Below are positions 23,050 to 34,379 of a DNA stretch of 34,890 bases, one piece after another. Made by a program: the position numbers and the translations under genes. Under the pieces are notes generated by a model that saw only the letters and a program-made list of their open reading frames with translations, ran no database searches and had not been told where the DNA came from. The stretch spans positions 1 to 34,890 of the forward strand of contig JAYMTA010000212.1 in NCBI GenBank assembly GCA_036897625.1. The letters are read 5' to 3'. This DNA is from Pelargonium cotyledonis. Taxonomy: Eukaryota > Streptophyta > Magnoliopsida > Geraniales > Geraniaceae. The stretch's first letter is position 1. Every line of letters starts with the position of its first letter.

Positions 23050-26000
23050 CTAATCTTCGTCTTCTGAATCTGCATCCATATACAGACAATAACTCCTAAG
23101 ACAACATAATAAAAACCTAGTAAAACGTGCCGGAAACCAACTCACTTTGTTTCTTAGACACATATCACAAATATAATCAAGTATTTGGCATTTCTCAAAC
23201 AAGTGATGGATAACATGGGAAAGAATAGGGACATAATTTCTAATCAATTGATTACCGTCCCAAAATAAGTGTCGTTCTCAAGGCTAAGTTAGTAAGTGTT
23301 CTATATCTCATCTTCTATCATCATGCACATGTGTTGTAACTAGAACTGATAATTTAGACCCAAACCCGCAGACACCAAAATTCTGATTCGACTTTATCAA
23401 CCCGAAACCGATCTGAACCCGAAATTGCCATGTCTAGTTGTAACAAACTTACTAATTAACTTATTATAGGGATGTTATTGGTAATTCATGCATAATTAAC
23501 TTCCTAAAAAGAAAACAAGACGATTATTTTGGGACAAAAATACAAGTGAAACGTGACACTTATTTTGTGACGGAGAGAGTATTAGATATCGAAGAACACT
23601 AATAGAGATCAAATGGTGAAACACTAATCAGTGGCTTACCAGATCTTACATCTTCTCCAACTTTCCCTCTATTTTGTAACTGTCTCGTTATCATTGAGCA
23701 TATGAGAACCCACCAGTATATATGGAACACAAGTAGCGTTAGTAGCATCGTATTGAAAACAAAGTACAGTAACGTGTGGTAGCCCTGTCTTAGATCCAAA
23801 AACTCGCAGAGATCATAGCTGCAAAATGCAGACCATAAAAACATTAGCAAAAGAAGTCACCAATACAGTCAAATTGAATGAAACCAAATAAGGACTAACC
23901 TTGTGGCTTTTATGATCCAAAACGGAAAGAATAACAGCCTCAGTATGAGCCATGAGACGGAAAATAATCCAAAACACACACTTGCTCCAAGCTCCCTCTC
24001 TGAATATTTAAAAACTTTTGCTGCTTCCAAAAACACATCACATGCATCATGCAGAGCAAGGATAACGGATCCAACCCGGAAAAACCTGTAAGGTGATACA
24101 AACTTGTCATGAAAAATGTTCATCTAAAACTTTTTCACTTAAACCTACTCTCATACAAAGAGAACCTCTACGATTAAAATGAAAAGCAAAGGTTCAGTGA
24201 TTTTATAAAAACAATTCAAGATACTAATTCTGATGGATACTGCATTGCTGATTGAGTGAAAGACTTGTAGCAAACTGAGCAAATGTAAAGATACTAGTAT
24301 CTAAAAAAAAAATAATAATATCCAAAAAACTTATGTTAACGTGTATTCTAAAAGAAAAGAATACCCAGTAACATAAGTGACATCATTATAATGTAAGACT
24401 GCTAATTTTGTGTAATGACAAGGATACTAAAATATTACCTTGTAATGTATGAATACCCAATTAGGAGAACCGTAATTACATGATGGGACAACATGACAAA
24501 AAAATCTTTCCTTCGAGTCTCCCATGTAAAGAGGGCTAAAATGTTGTAGATGTAGAACCCACATTGGCACATGTAGACCATGTATAGGGGAAGCCTGACA
24601 TGATAAAAAAAATGGTCAATTATGAGAACTGTGAAATGCTACAAACTCATTTAAATTATAAATTCAAACTTTTACAAGCCATAGAAATGGGTTGTCCTAT
24701 GCACGATGCTCCCTAGTCCCTCCAATGTGGAGTATGGGGAGGGACATTTAAGAACACAATCTCACCCTTGCTTTTACATAGAATTTATTTCCCTAACTCG
24801 AGCATGTGCCATCAAGGTCACAAGGTACCTCTCAGTATTGAGCCAAGACTAAACCTTGATTCAAATTACATACATTAATTTCTCAATAAACCAGTACATT
24901 TAATTTAACTATCCAGTAGTCAGATCGAAAATTTGTGCACATAAATTACTTACGTCAACTCTTGATTTGGCCAGCCTCTAAAATACCCTTTATCATCTCC
25001 AAACCATGGCTCATGGTACAAAATGTTGACGATACATGTTTCAACAGTTGTGTAGTATGCAAACTTCCACATAGACTCAGAGCATTTTGTGATCTTAGCC
25101 CGTGTTGGCTCATTCATCTTCAGTGTACCAGCGCCATTTCTCAACAGCACAATGGACAGCCTCTAAAAGGATGTAACAATCAACCAAAAAAGAAAGATGA
25201 ATGACAATATAATGGTACCGTTTCATTTTTTTTTTCTTTGCAAGAAAATAAACAAAAGCATAGATGGAAACAAAAATATGTTACTTGAATAAGCAGAAAA
25301 ATACATGAAGTAAACACACTAAGATAAGGGTGGAAGATTCAAAGCAAAATAGCTAATAACTTACAAAATTAAATCAAGTTGTGAACAAAAAACATGTTCA
25401 TACCAATGTCATCAACATCTTTAGATTTTATGTTGCTAAAGTGAGTTTCAAATGTCAAGTCTCACAAGTTGAAAGAAGCTGCAATTTTTCAACGAAACAT
25501 GATACTGACACGATCCAATTCTATGGTTGAAAGCATGCATACAAAATAATATATATATCATTCTCAATGGATCAAAAGTGGTTATGAACCAGACAATATT
25601 TTTTTTCCTATTAGAATAGTAGTAAGGTAAACCCTCTCTTCTTCCTCCTTGTAACATAAATGCTCCTACTTGCCTCTCCAAAGATCTTTTGACAAAACCA
25701 TTTCCTCTTTCTTTCAAAACCATTTGACATAATGACAAAAAATCTCAATAATGAGGTACTATGTAGATAACAGGCTTTAATTCAGAATAACCTATAATCT
25801 CCCTGGATCTGCTACTCATATTTGAGAAGAAACTATGATAGAAAATAGTTTGTTGTACTATTCCAAGCTACTTTCAAAGATAGTGTAAGAAATGCAGCTG
25901 ACTACAGACACTTCTTCTCCTCATGTTGAACATGGTACAATCAAATTGATAACTAACCAGACATGTCCTAAAATACTTCTGATGTTGCGAGCCATATCAT

Positions 26001-26629
26001 ATGGAGACCAGGAGACACATCCTTAGCCGTAACTGGAGCACTAAGAACAAACAACACACAATTCCTTAACCTTCTTTTGCTTCCTTCCCCCCTCTCCTTA
26101 ACCTGTTGCTTCTCAGCTGGTATCTAGCATGCACCTAGGAGCTGAGAATTAAATACTATAGTTGATTTCAATAAACAGAACAATCCTGGACTATGTCGTC
26201 CAGAGAACATGGTAATGTGCACAATATGTAAATTTCAGAATACACAGGCACCTGAACCAGATTTTCAGCTTCCATTGCCATAAGCAAATCAAACAACACT
26301 TTTACTTCTCAAATTCTAAGAAAATATCTCCATATCTTTACACAGCATTGCAATAAGGAGAAATCCACATAAAACAGTTGATTTTTGAACATTCTGGAGA
26401 CTGAATTACCAAAACAGAAGGTACGTACGAGCAAAACGCATAGATTAAGAATACAAAGTAGACGAAAACATATACGTATAATTACAGGAGGAGGAAAAAA
26501 AAATCGTACTCGAAAGATGAATTTGTCAAGAATGAACCTCACGGCGACGAAGCCGAAAGCGAAGTAGACGGCGACGAGTAAATGCCAGGCGGCCGGGACG
26601 CGAGAATCGGTCCAGGAAACGAAATCCAT
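23050..26629 (-). CDS. LOH2: Ceramide synthase, LAG1 homologue of the LOH2 type
   Basis: Exons 26510-26629, 24954-25162, 24439-24594, 23900-24085, 23640-23818 and 23050-23069 join in phase to 870 nt and 289 residues. The TLC domain keeps the catalytic His pair (LSHHVIT, His147-His148) and the Lag1 motif (VILALHDACDVFLE, about 169-182). Several membrane helices are visible, and the protein ends in the acidic tail RSDSEDED. Sequence signatures such as WHLLVAVYFAFGF near the start and MCQCGFYIY resemble Arabidopsis LOH2 (At3g19260) more than LOH1/LOH3. Known role: N-acylation of a long-chain base with fatty acyl-CoA in the ER; LOH2 prefers C16 acyl chains and dihydroxy bases. Intron 1 is 1347 bp, and intron 5 carries a MITE. 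Confidence 0.95.
23253..23581. mobile_element. Stowaway-like (Tc1/mariner) MITE in the last intron of the ceramide synthase gene
   Basis: The right end reads GTGACACTTATTTTGTGACG then GAGAGAGTA. The left end reads TACCGTCCCAAAATAAGTGT. They are inverted copies of the widely known Stowaway terminus (CTCCCTCCGTCCCAAAATAAGTGTC), and each is bordered by TA. The left tip has lost about six bases. The element is about 329 bp, has no coding capacity and lies wholly inside intron 5 (23070-23639), clear of both splice sites. Confidence 0.85.
25163..26509 (-). other. Large first intron of the ceramide synthase gene
   Basis: This 1347-bp GT-AG, phase 0 intron separates the N-terminal exon from the TLC domain exons. 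I see no coding frame or transposon ends within it. Confidence 0.85.
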
Positions 26630-27000
26630 TATAATTCGCGCGAAAATTTCACCTCCGACGCATCAATGAATAACGGATCAAAAGCAGAAGGATCAGGATC
26701 AGGATCAGGAGAGGTCGATTTCCGAATCCAGAATCGCGCACGGAGCTTCTTCTCCCATTGGTGCCCGCGCAAGATCTGCTTTACAGATAATTGGGACGTG
26801 AAGAAGCGGAGAGAGAGAGATTTTGTTTTGCGTGTGAATAAATGGTTTGGTGGTGATTTTTTTTGTTTCTGGTGCAACGTTTAGGTGGTGCCCAAATTTG
26901 GGATTGGAAATTGTGGGGTCCACTAGCGTCCCTTTTTGTACACGTGGCTGTGCGCCGAACAATTGGGGTCCACTGAACGACGAGTGAATGACAAAATTAT
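26630..27000 (-). promoter_or_regulatory. 5' leader and promoter of the ceramide synthase gene
   Basis: The region upstream of the ATG at 26629 is relatively GC-rich. It holds a short GGATCA repeat near 26688-26709 and an ABRE/G-box type motif, ACACGTGGC, near 26940. GTGGGGTCCAC occurs at about 26923-26933 and a related copy near 26967. The transcription start is probably within about 200 bases of the ATG but cannot be fixed. Confidence 0.45.
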
Positions 27001-29264
27001 ATTTGAGGACCGTTTAGTTTGTAAATCTGAATTTCATCCCACAATTCCTCCAAAATATATTGCGAGTGCTCTCTTTTTCTCTCGTTATTGATTTTCGTTT
27101 GTACATTTTGAAAACTGCTATTTTGATTATGTGTTGTGTGCTCAAATCCATTTTCTCTGTCATGATTCATGAATTAACACTCGTACACATTCTAATGAAT
27201 TTGCGGGCACAAGTGCCTGTTTTTTGGTTGAGACTCGTTGCTCTCTTTCCCAAATTGTTCAGTTGTGTTGATTAGGTCAAGTTGGGTTTGGGCATTTTGG
27301 GCTCGAAATGTTGAGTTATTTGCAACTGAGCTAGCACATAGAACTACACATTTGTTTAGGTATTTTAATTTTTGCTGTTTCAAGATTGTGATATTGGGGA
27401 TCATCCAATCAAGCCATGTGGTATATGAATTTCTCTATTTTCGTCTGTTGAATGAGTTTAGGTACGTAAACGTTAGGGACATATGCAGCGAGGATTGCAT
27501 TGAGTTTCTTTCCCCTTTTGTTCATTGTAAGTGAACGTGGTTGATGAATCGATGATGCACATTTTAGCATAGAACTGCAAGAAGAAAGAAAATGATGGTA
27601 ACGATGATCGACTTTATTTGTGGTGTTGCTTATGGATTATGTTTCTTTTTATTGGTGCAAGACTCTGATTGGGAAGCTTTTACATAATGTATCCTGGACA
27701 AAACTTAAAATTTGTCGAAATCTTCTATATCATATTCTGATGCTGATCACGAGGATGAACAATATTTTTTTTCAAATTCACTGCCATTTGATTTCCATAT
27801 GCAGGACCTGTTTTTAGGCGTACGGTATAAACAGATGAACTGTGGAGGCGACGCAAAGAGGAGTAGAACTTAATTCACCTAAAGGTATTTCAACTTAATC
27901 TGTTATGGCATAAGGTTGCTACTTGTTAGTTACTTTTCGTTCAAAAATTTTGTATGAAAATTATAGTTCCACACGCTTTTATGATTCAGAGACATAGAAG
28001 GGCCCATTCAACCCATCTGTGTTTCGCTTTGTCTCCTAGCGGAATAGATCAGCTTGTTTTCGGAGACTCAAAAGTTAGCTCATGCTAATTCTAGAATTGT
28101 CACGAAGCTATTTTGTTCTGAGAGAACATAGCATTGTTAATATGATCTTTCGTTGTTATGGAAAGAATGTAACATCATAAAGATTAGAGATGCCTTGACA
28201 CTGATTACCTACCACTACTAGTCTGTTTCTATAAATGGCAAGTTTTGACACTGAACTTTTTTCCATTTAGTCTTTCTGGTTCTCGAAACTTCATGATCTC
28301 AGTCCCACTCAATTATTGAGGCTAGTTATTTGTTTATTCGGAAAATAAAAACCTCCTAGTCACTGAATTTTATACGCAACACTCTGAAACAATTTCTTGG
28401 AATTTCAGGCCTCAAATGATTCTTCGGGTGGGTTTTGTCTTCATTGAGTTGAGCAGTCAGTTTCAAATTCTAAAAAACAAAAGAACTATTTGCAACTTCT
28501 TTTTCGTGGATGAACATATCTTTCACGATCACTTATGTTGTTAATGTTAAACATGGTGAATTGGTCATATGTCAGCATTGATTGATGAGAACTGAGAATA
28601 TAGTTTCCGTGTAGAGCCACGGTATGCTACTATTGGTTCTATGTGAACGCTAACTTTACTCGTAGCTGTAATGATGCTGATAGGTTGCCGAATAGGATCG
28701 TGTATCATAGTGACAGAGACATGACAGTAAATAATGCAGATATCATTATTAGGGTATTCATCTATATTTTGGGTACCATTTTGATTTATGAAGTTGACAT
28801 TTACCTTACATGTTGGTGTAAGGCACATAACTAAGTTTGCACTAACTATTTGATCCACAAAACAGTGAGCATTTATATATCGTACTATTCATCGGGTCAT
28901 ACATTGTTACAGTCATCTTCAATCTGTTCACCGATACTGTGCTTGCTGATATTATTGGATCACGTTTTGTGCTTCCCGAACTAGGTACATTTATTTGAAT
29001 GTGGTAGGGGTCCAAAACGTGAAGGGCCTATCAGTTGGAAATTTCCAGACACAAAGGATTGGGGTCAGCGCTCTGAGGTAAGCAGTTCAGTACAAAGATT
29101 CCTTTATTTTTAGGTCACTGCCACTATGTACCTCCCTCAGTTTTCTGTTAAATAATCACTTACGTGGGCCGCTGGGGAAAGCACGAGAGCTTTAAAACCT
29201 CTAAGCAAGAGTGGCCTCCAATAGTTTGTGGCAACTTATGGGTCCCTTCCCTTCTCATCATTCA
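27000..29264. other. Interval between the ceramide synthase and CYP707A genes; no supported gene
   Basis: AT-rich sequence with several short, splice-bounded open segments on the plus strand. The best is 28985-29077: AG before it, GTAAGC after it, 31 open codons reading VHLFECGRGPKREGPISWKF and onward. Another is 27805-27884. They do not connect into a clear gene and I recognise no family. A non-coding or decayed transcript starting from the ceramide synthase promoter side is possible. Confidence 0.35.
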
Positions 29265-29399
29265 TTAAGAGTTGGTGCTGTTGGGAGGGTTTGCCCCACA
29301 ATCAAGGGTACCTCTCTCGCACGTGGCTCGTTGGAAGCCACTGCATCTGAACCCCACGTGAAGCAATATGAAAATAACGAGTAAAATATCTAGTCTCAT
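29265..29399 (-). CDS. Possible small secreted peptide, 44 residues (hypothetical)
   Basis: The frame starts MRLDILLVIFILLHVGF, a good signal-peptide shape: Arg/Asp, then a hydrophobic core. It continues with a short polar part containing two Cys (RATCERGTLDCGANPPNSTNS) and ends in TAA. The second half lies in a local GC-rich patch that contrasts with the AT-rich surroundings. It lies on the same strand, about 280 bases beyond the CYP707A stop, so it could also fall in that gene's 3' flank by chance. I recognise no peptide family. Frames this short arise easily by chance, so confidence is low. Confidence 0.25.
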   Translation of the reverse strand: MRLDILLVIFILLHVGFRCSGFQRATCERGTLDCGANPPNSTNS

Positions 29400-29677
29400 A
29401 TGTTTCGGTATTGTTGTTTCACGAATTGTATGCCTAGAATTAATACTGAATAGTATGCTCGTATAGATTCTGCTTATGAACACTTTTATTAGATAAAATT
29501 GAAAAATATCTAACAAAGTTACAGCTAAAAGCTGGATAAATTACACTCGAGCTGAATTATAGACAGAAGAACATTGGGGGAGGACAGTGAAAGAGAGGGA
29601 CCCATGAAAATAACATAATGGGTCGGGTTAGGGAGTAGAGAATGTGAGTGTAAGTGTGAGGAAGAGTGATCTTCGTG

Positions 29678-31885
29678 TTAAGGGTAGGCATTTTGTTTGA
29701 GAATGCCGGAATCTTTCCAGAATCTCGCCGGGAGTCCATTCCGAGGGACCGGAAATGGGCTATATTGTATTCCACCTTCTGATCCCACCACTTCCCACCT
29801 GCAAATTAGAAATCAACGAAGAGCCTAGTTAATTTCTACATTCACACATAAGTTATAGTCTTACCATGTGACCTCTTGTAAATTTCTTTTTACCTGTACT
29901 TAGTTACGAGATGGTGGACCAAAATGAGGATCTCTAGCTTGGCAAGCTCGTTTCCCGGACAAGCATGTACCCCGTTACCAAATGGCATAAACGTATTAGT
30001 TTTTGGAGCTACCTGGAACCAGAAACAAATAAAGTTATCAGGAAAAAAATTGCTCCATCACTTTCTATCAGTCTTTGCACGCATGAGATTGTTGTCTAAA
30101 CTTGCGTAAAAACCTTGTGACATACCTCAAACCTAGAGGGATCAAAATTTTGAGGGTCAGCGAAGAATTTTGGATTGTGATGAATGTTCCTGAACAACGG
30201 CATCACTTTCCATTCCTTGGGTATTAGGTATCCTGTATATTTAAGGAAGAACAGAAGTGAAAAGCCTGCGTCTGTTACTGTCGTTAAAGATAGAGAATCT
30301 TGTATGCAGTGAAACATTTACCGTTGTATTCCACATCGACTACTGCTTCTCTGAAGGTGAACGATATGATGCTTGCCATCCGCAAACTCTCTAGTACCAC
30401 CTGAAAGTTCGAAAGAATCCTTATGATGTGCCATATTTTTTCCCATGAAGTTTCTTGGAAAGATACTTGTGCAGGAGTGTTACGAGTACATACCCTATAC
30501 GTAAGTGGCATGTTTCTTGTCTGATGCCATGTCAACTGCAACTTTCCCCGGTCATTTGATTTGTATATAGCCTCCTGCTCCATCTGCAATGACAGATTCA
30601 TCGTAAATCTTTCCCGTCATTTTTAACAGTGTCCCAGACTGTATATATGATTCTGATAAATTCCTTACCCTTACTGCTTCTAAAAGCTTCTGGTCATCAT
30701 GGAGGTACTTGAGAATCCATGTTAAGACACTAGCTGTTGTGTCTTGAGCAGCAAAAAGTACTCCAATAATATTGTCCGCAATTTGATTCTCAGTCAAACT
30801 TTGCCCATTTTCATCTTTCCACTTCAGCAAATGTCCCAACAGATCCTTCTCCAGGAGCTTCTTCTCGTTCCTTTCGCGAATTATTCCACTTAGTATCTGG
30901 TTTAGCCTTTTTCGTGCCTAGAAGATTCAGACAACAGGAAAAATGAAACATAGGGTACAAAATTCAAATAAATGAAAGCCTCGAAAAAAAATGATCGGTT
31001 TCTTACCAATAGGGCTTTGTGGTATGCAGTTCCGGGAATGTTCGTAGCAAATGAATTGTAACCCTTATCCACAATTCGGTAGTTTTCTTCTAACTTTTCT
31101 CTATATCTGTCTTCCAGGTGACCAAAGATTGAAAGAATCCCGACAATGAAAGCGTTCTGTATCACATCAAGAAACTTGTAAGTATCATATCAGACAAGCA
31201 TTGTACCAAATGTCAGGAATGAGACAAACTCCATTGATACGGACCTTCTTCATCTCATGAAACGTGTTAATGACCCGTCCATCGGCCCATGATTCCAGCA
31301 TGGAAGCTGTCGTTGCTTCAATGTCAGGAATTAGTCTTTTGATAGAGTCGGGAGATAGAGAGCTCTGAACTAGCTTCCTCAGGTGAACATGGTACTTCCC
31401 TTGGTGGAAAAACAGTGCAGAAGGACCAATCATTTTCTCCTTACTCTTAGGGTAGGTTGGCTTGAATAAGTGGGCATGAGTGACCAAAACGAACCTCGTG
31501 GCCTCAGGGCTAGCGAGCATGACACACGGGCATCCAAGAATATAGGTCTTGAATATCTCCCCGTACCTGAACAGAAAAAGAAACAAACACAACATGTTCA
31601 AACTTGAAACCTCTAAGCCCGAAATGATGGCTGATAGACGAATTATACATAGCGTAAAGTTAAAAACCTTTGCTGCTTTCTGGCGAAGAAGACACTAGGA
31701 TCTTCCGAATAGAGTTGCAGAGTTTCTCCCACGAACGGCCACCCCATAGACCCTGGAGGAAGCTTAGACCGTCTTTGTTTGAATATTTTCTTTTGCTTCT
31801 TTATAAAGGAATAGAAGAGAAACAGAAGTATGCACATGAAAATAAAAACAATTTCCAAGTAAATGTAGCTCTCTCTACTCTCCAT
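29678..31885 (-). CDS. CYP707A: Abscisic acid 8'-hydroxylase, cytochrome P450 CYP707A
   Basis: Nine exons (31668-31885, 31245-31566, 31007-31156, 30669-30917, 30494-30583, 30322-30400, 30126-30232, 29894-30012, 29678-29798) join in phase to 1455 nt and 484 residues, the usual exon count and length for CYP707A. An N-terminal membrane anchor spans about residues 8-28, followed by the Pro-rich hinge KLPPGSMGWPFVGE. The I-helix has AAQDTT (286-291), the ExxR motif is Glu347/Arg350, and the heme loop PFGNGVHACPG has Cys423. CYP707A-specific signatures include GCPCVMLASPEATRFVLV and REAVVDVEYNGYLIPKEWKV. The ER enzyme hydroxylates abscisic acid at C-8' and the product cyclises to phaseic acid, the main route of ABA breakdown. 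Its place beside a LOH2-type gene suggests orthology to Arabidopsis CYP707A4. All key residues are intact. Confidence 0.96.
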
Positions 31886-32020
31886 ATTTTGTGCTAACTA
31901 TATTCAATCCGTACTTTTGTGCTGCAGAGCAGAGAGAAGCAGATACCAGAAACTTAAGAGGCGAGTGAAGCTCAGCTTGCGGTGATCAGAATCAATGTGA
32001 AGAAGTGAGGTGGGTTCGGG

Positions 32021-32028
32021 TTTTTATA
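32021..32028 (-). promoter_or_regulatory. TATA box of the CYP707A gene
   Basis: TATAAAAA on the minus strand lies about 136 bases upstream of the ATG at 31885. This fits a transcription start near 31990 and a leader of about 100 bases. An ATTGG (inverted CCAAT) lies just upstream. Confidence 0.7.
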
Positions 32029-32939
32029 GAGCCAATGTGGAACAAAGCGGAAGGAGACAGCATCTGGTTTTGCGAAAAAATGCCAAATGTTAATGCGAGG
32101 ATTGTCTTTAATTATCATCCGGTGTACAGCACATAACATGGCCGGCCACGGAAAGTTACTTGTAAACTTTGTGAGTTTTTTGTACTGGTTTAGTCGCTTT
32201 TACGAGATCAAGAATACTATTTAAGTGCTTAATACACGATTATGAGAATAGGAACCGATTTAAAGTCTAGAAAGAATTAGCTTTCACTCTTTCAGATTAA
32301 ATTGTGAGAATTGGACCACATTTGATGCACAAAAGGCATATTGGTGATGTTTTCTTGGAATTTGATGCAGATTTGAGGAGCAAATGTGCAGAGAAATAGA
32401 TCATGCTGGTTTTTGCTTCTGAAATGGTAAATCAATATGGTGATTTTTTTTTTGTATATGTAATAATTGCTTGTTTTAGCTAATCCTATTGTTAATTATT
32501 GATTTATAAAATTACTTATTGGGATGATGTTTTGTTCATTTTGTTAGTTGTAAAACAGCAACTACTCATTTTTGTTGTAAAGTTTTGTCTTTTATTAGAA
32601 CTAATAATTAATAATTGAAGGGGACCACAGTAAATTGTAAGATTTTTACATGAGTTCAAGCTATCTCAAATGTAATTAAGACTATTTTCTTAGAATTGAA
32701 AGTTTATGATTAGAGGAAAAAAAAAGTCAACTCATGCCTCATGTCCCAAAGAGAGTAAAGTGGGGGACAAGGTTTTTTTTTTTTTTTTTTTTTGTTGCTA
32801 AATCAACCTATCAAAATGGTTAGTTAGAGGTAGAAAATTTGAGACCATCCAAAAATGTCACAACAAAAGTACAAGGAGAAAGAGGTATCAAGCCATAAAC
32901 TTAAATATTGTAAGTGATATATATATGTGTATGTATATA

Positions 32940-33130
32940 TCATTCCAATTTAATTTGAAAAGTTATCACATTAATTGCCAATGAAGGTTCTAAGATTTGG
33001 CTCACATCTACTATATACACAGAAAAGAGAGAGAGAGAGATCATTCCTATTTAATTTCAAAAGTTATTTGCAAATAAAGGTTCTAAGATTTGGTAATGGT
33101 TAATTTGGCTTACAAATACTAGATACACAA
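32940..33130. repeat. Diverged tandem duplication of about 85 bases
   Basis: TCATTCC(A/T)ATTTAATTT begins both copies (32940 and 33041). Both contain AAGGTTCTAAGATTTGG and end with a CTA(T/G)ATACACA-like stretch. The second copy has a short insertion (GGTTAATTTGGC). The spacer is a (GA)n run at about 33024-33040. Confidence 0.85.
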
Positions 33131-34300
33131 CATAAGCATGATACAAACTATGAAACAAACACACTCTCAATTGGAGCTAGCGAAATAGACCCGACCATCA
33201 AGTGTCCAAAATCCAACTCGTTTTTTGACGAATTCAGATAAACATTTATCAACCCAAAAAAGTTAAAGATTTGAATAAGAATTAAGATTCATCAACTCAA
33301 ACCCGATCCAAAGTTTTACCACCTCTACTCTCATTGTACGAAATAGTTATGCATCACTAATTTATTATTACCTTTCCCTGCATGTTTTGCTCAACATTGT
33401 TCCAAATAGTTATGTATTACTAATGCCTTTCAACATGCTTTGGGCCACGCCACAAATGTATAAAATTAGTAATTACTTATGAGGTAAAAATAGTCATTAA
33501 AAAATATATTTCTTAGATAAACTTTGGTGAATTATTCCACTAGGTCTTTTATGACTAGGTCAACTTCAGAACATTGTAGTGTGTGTCGTCTTATCCACTT
33601 GTAGGGAAAAGTTGTCTTGAAAATGTTCTAATTCTAGATGTTTGGTGATCGAGCTGGAGACTTAAATCCTTGGGAGGAGATATGGAGGCTTAGCTCCTTA
33701 TTCATGGGTTTCAGGAGCCTGCACAAGGGTAGTGCACTATTAGTATATTTGGGTGTGACCTTGTCCCCATTGTGAGAGTAAAAATCTTAATAAAAAAAAT
33801 TGCCACACCTCGCTAGGGAAGGCTCTGAAAACCATTTTTAGAGATAGAAAGTTTCTATGTAAAATGTGAGTTATCTTGCTCTTATCAAGCAAAAGGTATA
33901 TTTATACTAATTACAATCCAACCTCGCCACATATCATCGTGTGCTCGTCGGTTGAAAGAGTGGAGTGTGGTTTGGGTGTTAGATTTTTAGCTTTTCGGGA
34001 GCGCCAACCATTTGTGCCAAATCTCCTTAATGTTCTTCAAGTATTGTGGGGAGAAGTGCAGCCTCAGAGCATCTTTCACTTTTGGATATCATTTTAGTAT
34101 CCAAATAGAATGAGATTTCGTGTCGGTGGCATGACAAAGCAAAAACCTTGACGTGACGTGTGGTTTTCCTTGAGCGTGTTGGGAGCATTTTGTAGGAGTT
34201 CGGGAGCAAGTTTCATAATTGATCAAGATTTAAGGGCAATGCCTCAGCAATTGGACGGATTAACGATCATGATTAAAAATACTAATAATTAGTAATAGAA

Positions 34301-34327
34301 ATAAATAAATAAATAAAATAAATAAAA
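34301..34327. repeat. (AAAT)n microsatellite
   Basis: Short run of AAATA/AAAT units, imperfect, in intergenic DNA. Confidence 0.85.
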
Positions 34328-34379
34328 ATCCTCCCACTCATCATGGCTCATTGATTTTCAGTTAAGGGTCTATTAGAAG

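Larger units (their letters stand above)
32150..34370. other. Intergenic DNA upstream of CYP707A
   Basis: No gene is supported. The stretch holds a poly-T tract (about 32774-32793), a diverged tandem duplication at 32940-33130, a short (GA)n run, an ACCCGA-type dispersed repeat at about 33190-33310 and an (AAAT)n microsatellite near 34300-34327. Part of it may be distal promoter of CYP707A. Confidence 0.5.

Noticed and set aside
27060-27534. Overlapping plus-strand frames near the ceramide synthase promoter
   Set aside because: Low-complexity hydrophobic translations with no splice-consistent continuation and no recognised domain.
27835-27873. Short ATG frame MNCGGDAKRSRT in a splice-bounded segment
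   Set aside because: Only 12 codons, and no upstream or downstream exon joins it.
33560-34100. Possible solo LTR or retroelement fragment
   Set aside because: The sequence looks repeat-derived, but I could find no paired ends, target duplication or retroelement motif.
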